DNA of 7,470 bases from Pseudomonadota bacterium (lineage in GTDB: Bacteria; Pseudomonadota; Alphaproteobacteria; Rhizobiales; Rhizobiaceae): positions 1-7,470 of the forward strand of contig JAEWPB010000141.1 of assembly GCA_023399465.1 (NCBI GenBank), given 5' to 3'. This document shows, in pieces, positions 5,249-7,470 of this stretch. The position numbers and the translations under genes are program-made. The notes beneath the pieces were generated by a model that saw nothing but the letters and a program-made list of their open reading frames with translations, had not been told where the DNA came from and made no database searches. The stretch's first letter is position 1. The number at the start of each line of letters is the position of its first letter.

Positions 5249-7285
5249 ATGTCGAATGATCCGCTGCTGCAGCCGTATCAGTTGAAACACCTGACCTTGA
5301 GAAACCGGATCATGACGACGTCGCATGAGCCGGCCTATCCTGAAGATGGCATGCCCAAGGAGCGCTACCGCGCCTACCATGCCGAGCGTGCCAAGGCAGG
5401 CGTGGCGCTGACGATGACGGCCGGATCGGCGGCCGTCTCCCGCGACAGTCCGCCGGTGTTCAACAACGTGCTTGCCTACAAGGACGAAGTCGTCGGCTGG
5501 ATGAAGGATCTGGTGGATGAATGTCATGAACACGGCGCGGCCGTGATGATCCAGTTGACCCATCTCGGGCGCCGCACCCGCTGGGACAAGGCCGACTGGC
5601 TGCCGGTGGTCTCGCCCTCGCACAATCGCGAGGCGGCGCACCGCGCCTTCCCGAAGAAGCTCGAGGACTGGGATATCGAGCGGATTATCAAGGACTATGC
5701 GGATGCAGCCGAGCGCATGAAGGCCGCCGGTCTCGATGGGATCGAACTGCAGGCCTACGGCCATCTGATGGACCAGTTCTGGTCGCCGCTGACCAACGAG
5801 CTCGACGCGCCTTATGGCGGTTCGCTGGACAACCGCCTGCGCTTCCTCTTCGAGGTCCTCGGCGCGGTGCGCAAGCGCGTCGGCGAGGAATTCATCGTCG
5901 GCATCCGCTATACCGGTGACGAACTGCTCGAAGGCGGCTTCACCGCGGAAGACGGCCTCGAGATCTCGAAGCGCCTCAAGGCGAGCGGCCTCATCGACTT
6001 CCTCAATGTCGTGCGCGGCCACATCGACACGGATGCGGGCCTGACCGATCTCATTCCGATTCAGGGCATGGCGAACTCGCCGCATCTCGATTTCGCCGGC
6101 GAGATCCGCGCCGCGACCGACTTCCCCACTTTCCATGCGGCAAAGATCCCGGACGTGGCGACGGCACGGCATGCCATCGCATCCGGCAAGGTCGACATGG
6201 TCGGCATGACCCGCGCCCACATGACCGATCCGCATATCGTCCGCAAGATCGTCGAAGGCCGCGAGGACGACATCCGTCCCTGCGTCGGTGCCAACTACTG
6301 TCTCGATCGCATCTATCAGGGTGGCGCGGCCTACTGCATCCACAATGGCGCGACCGGCCGCGAACTGACGATGCCGCACGACATCCCGAAGGCGGAAACC
6401 AGGCGCAAGATCGTCGTCGTCGGCGCGGGCCCCGCCGGTCTCGAAGCGGCGCGAGTTTCAGCCGAGCGTGGCCACGAAGTCGTCGTCATCGAGGCGGCAA
6501 ATGCCGCTGGCGGCCAGATCCGCCTGACCGCCCAGACGCCCCGCCGCCGCGAGATGATCAGCATCATCGAATGGCGGGTGGCGCAATGTGAGAAGAAGGG
6601 CGTGACCTTCCGCTACAACACCTGGGCGGAGGCCGAAACCGTGCTGGCGGAAAAGCCCGACGTGGTGATCGTCGCGACTGGCGGGTTGCCTTATACCGAG
6701 GGGCTGAAGGGCGGCAACGATCTTGTCGTTTCGTCCTGGGACATCCTGGCCGGCGACGTGAAGCCGGGTTCCAATGTGCTGATCTTCGACGATGCCGGCG
6801 ATCATGCCGCGCTGCAGGCCGCCGACCTGATTGCCAAGACCGGAGCCAAGGTGGAGCTGATGACCCCGGACCGGTCGTTCTCGCCCGAGGTCATGGCAAT
6901 GAACCTGGTGCCTTACATGCGCACGTTGCAGAAACTGGATACGACGTTCACCGTGACCTACCGCCTCGAGGACGTGCGCCGCGACGGCAATGAACTCATC
7001 GCCACCGTAGGAAGCGATTACGGCGGCGTTGCCAAGGAGCAGCGTCACGATCAGGTCGTCGTCAACCTTGGCACCCGGCCGCTCGACGAGCTCTATTTCG
7101 CGCTGAAGCCGCTGTCGAGCAACCTCGGTGCCGTCGATTACAATGACCTGATCGATGGACGCCCCCAGGTACGTCGCGACAATCCGGAAGGCCGCTTCCA
7201 GCTCTTCCGCATCGGCGATGCGGTTGCGGCTCGCAATACCCATGCGGCGATCTACGACGGGCTTCGCCTCGCCAAGGATCTCTGA
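5249..7285 (+). CDS. stcD: N-methylproline demethylase-like flavoprotein (StcD/DgcA family)
   Basis: The 678-residue protein matches the length of StcD/DgcA-type demethylases. These oxidise an N-methyl group in the cytoplasm, giving the demethylated amine plus formaldehyde. Residues 1 to about 370 form an Old Yellow Enzyme/trimethylamine-dehydrogenase-like FMN barrel, with LQAYGHLMDQFWSP (167-180) placing Tyr170 and His172 where the trimethylamine dehydrogenase Tyr169/His172 pair lies. An iron-sulfur-type segment follows with Cys345, Cys351 and Cys363; the position of a fourth ligand is Ala348. A dinucleotide-binding loop GAGPAG is at 392-397, and a second Rossmann-like strand near 509-519 ends in DDAGDH instead of a glycine-rich loop. 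The start at 5249 has a GGGGAA ribosome site. The ETF beta gene follows, consistent with ETF as electron acceptor. N-methylproline is favoured; dimethylglycine or sarcosine are alternatives. Confidence 0.85.
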   Translation: MSNDPLLQPYQLKHLTLRNRIMTTSHEPAYPEDGMPKERYRAYHAERAKAGVALTMTAGSAAVSRDSPPVFNNVLAYKDEVVGWMKDLVDECHEHGAAVMIQLTHLGRRTRWDKADWLPVVSPSHNREAAHRAFPKKLEDWDIERIIKDYADAAERMKAAGLDGIELQAYGHLMDQFWSPLTNELDAPYGGSLDNRLRFLFEVLGAVRKRVGEEFIVGIRYTGDELLEGGFTAEDGLEISKRLKASGLIDFLNVVRGHIDTDAGLTDLIPIQGMANSPHLDFAGEIRAATDFPTFHAAKIPDVATARHAIASGKVDMVGMTRAHMTDPHIVRKIVEGREDDIRPCVGANYCLDRIYQGGAAYCIHNGATGRELTMPHDIPKAETRRKIVVVGAGPAGLEAARVSAERGHEVVVIEAANAAGGQIRLTAQTPRRREMISIIEWRVAQCEKKGVTFRYNTWAEAETVLAEKPDVVIVATGGLPYTEGLKGGNDLVVSSWDILAGDVKPGSNVLIFDDAGDHAALQAADLIAKTGAKVELMTPDRSFSPEVMAMNLVPYMRTLQKLDTTFTVTYRLEDVRRDGNELIATVGSDYGGVAKEQRHDQVVVNLGTRPLDELYFALKPLSSNLGAVDYNDLIDGRPQVRRDNPEGRFQLFRIGDAVAARNTHAAIYDGLRLAKDL

Positions 7286-7294
7286 CCGCAATGG

Positions 7295-7318
7295 AATCCG
7301 GGCGCCAGCGCCCGGATT
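7295..7318 (+). other. Intercistronic hairpin between demethylase and ETF beta genes
   Basis: AATCCGGGCGC (7295-7305) and GCGCCCGGATT (7308-7318) are perfect inverted repeats separated by CA; folded, this is about a 10-bp stem with a four-base loop. It begins 10 nt after the demethylase stop. Only TTTC follows the arm, too short a T-run for a confident terminator. It may act as partial attenuation or protect the upstream transcript end, giving unequal amounts of the two proteins. Confidence 0.7.
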
Positions 7319-7359
7319 TCTGATGTCGCAGCGAAACAACAGTTTGAAGGAAGGACCCC

Positions 7360-7470
7360 ATGAAAATCCTAGTCCCCGTGAAGCGGGTTGTTGATTACAA
7401 CGTCAAGATCCGGGTGAAGCCGGACGGTTCGGGCGTCGAGCTCGCCAACGTCAAGATGTCGATGAACCCG
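7360..7470 (+). CDS. etfB: Electron transfer flavoprotein beta subunit, N-terminal part
   Basis: Thirty-seven codons are present before the window ends. They read MKILVPVKRVVDYNVKIRV followed by a KPDGSGVEL...MSMNP segment, the characteristic N-terminus of alphaproteobacterial EtfB. The ATG at 7360 has a strong AAGGAAGGA ribosome site 4 nt upstream (7347-7355). EtfB pairs with EtfA (expected downstream) to carry FAD and AMP and to pass electrons from flavin dehydrogenases to ETF-ubiquinone oxidoreductase in the membrane. Lying 74 bp after the demethylase on the same strand, it is probably a partner of that enzyme. It could instead be the only ETF of the cell; the partial sequence does not tell which. 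Confidence 0.9.
   Translation, partial: MKILVPVKRVVDYNVKIRVKPDGSGVELANVKMSMNP

Noticed and set aside
5177..7339. Long minus-strand open frames opposite the demethylase (5177-6379 and 6458-7339)
   Set aside because: They are shadows of a strongly supported gene, with low-complexity composition and no domain features.
1..7470. tRNA, rRNA, CRISPR arrays, insertion sequences, attachment sites
   Set aside because: No cloverleaf, spaced direct-repeat array, transposase motif or terminal inverted repeat was seen on either strand.

Overview
The window looks like a chromosomal or megaplasmid segment from a high-GC alphaproteobacterium, most likely Rhizobiales/Rhizobiaceae. The codon use, the class III alcohol dehydrogenase N-terminus and the EtfB N-terminus are of a rhizobial kind. 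No species is claimed. Gene content points to uptake and demethylation of an N-methylated osmolyte. Proline betaine (stachydrine) through N-methylproline is the best guess; another methylated amine such as dimethylglycine is the main alternative.

Layout, left to right. Positions 1-146 (minus) hold the 5' end of a glutathione-dependent formaldehyde dehydrogenase (class III ADH), followed by a 238-bp spacer. A minus-strand run of five genes then covers 385-4987. In transcription order (right to left) these are a TetR-family regulator, a pyrroline-5-carboxylate reductase-like oxidoreductase, and the periplasmic binding protein, permease and ATPase of a ProXWV/choline-type quaternary-ammonium ABC importer. 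Junctions are tight: a 4-bp ATGA overlap between regulator and reductase, and an 8-bp overlap between permease and ATPase. An 11-bp perfect hairpin lies between binding protein and permease. A 261-bp divergent control region (4988-5248) separates this run from the plus-strand genes: a 678-residue StcD/DgcA-type flavoprotein demethylase (5249-7285) and the start of electron transfer flavoprotein beta subunit (7360 to the window end), with another hairpin between them.

Proposed working: the importer brings in the betaine or methylamine. The StcD-like flavoenzyme oxidises an N-methyl group, releasing formaldehyde and passing electrons to the adjacent ETF. The class III ADH at the left edge can remove the formaldehyde. 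The TetR-type protein probably senses the substrate or an intermediate. No Rieske-type first demethylase is in the window, so the first demethylation step, if the substrate is a betaine, would be encoded elsewhere.

The most striking undeclared structure is in the divergent region. Two 37-bp composite palindromes share the architecture TGTACA-N5-GTCAA-N5-TTGAC-N5-TGTACA, with all 22 fixed positions identical. Their centres are 136 bp apart, about 13 helical turns. One sits over a candidate -35 of the demethylase promoter and the other over a candidate -10 of the regulator promoter. This is the layout expected for a cooperative, possibly looping, repressor.
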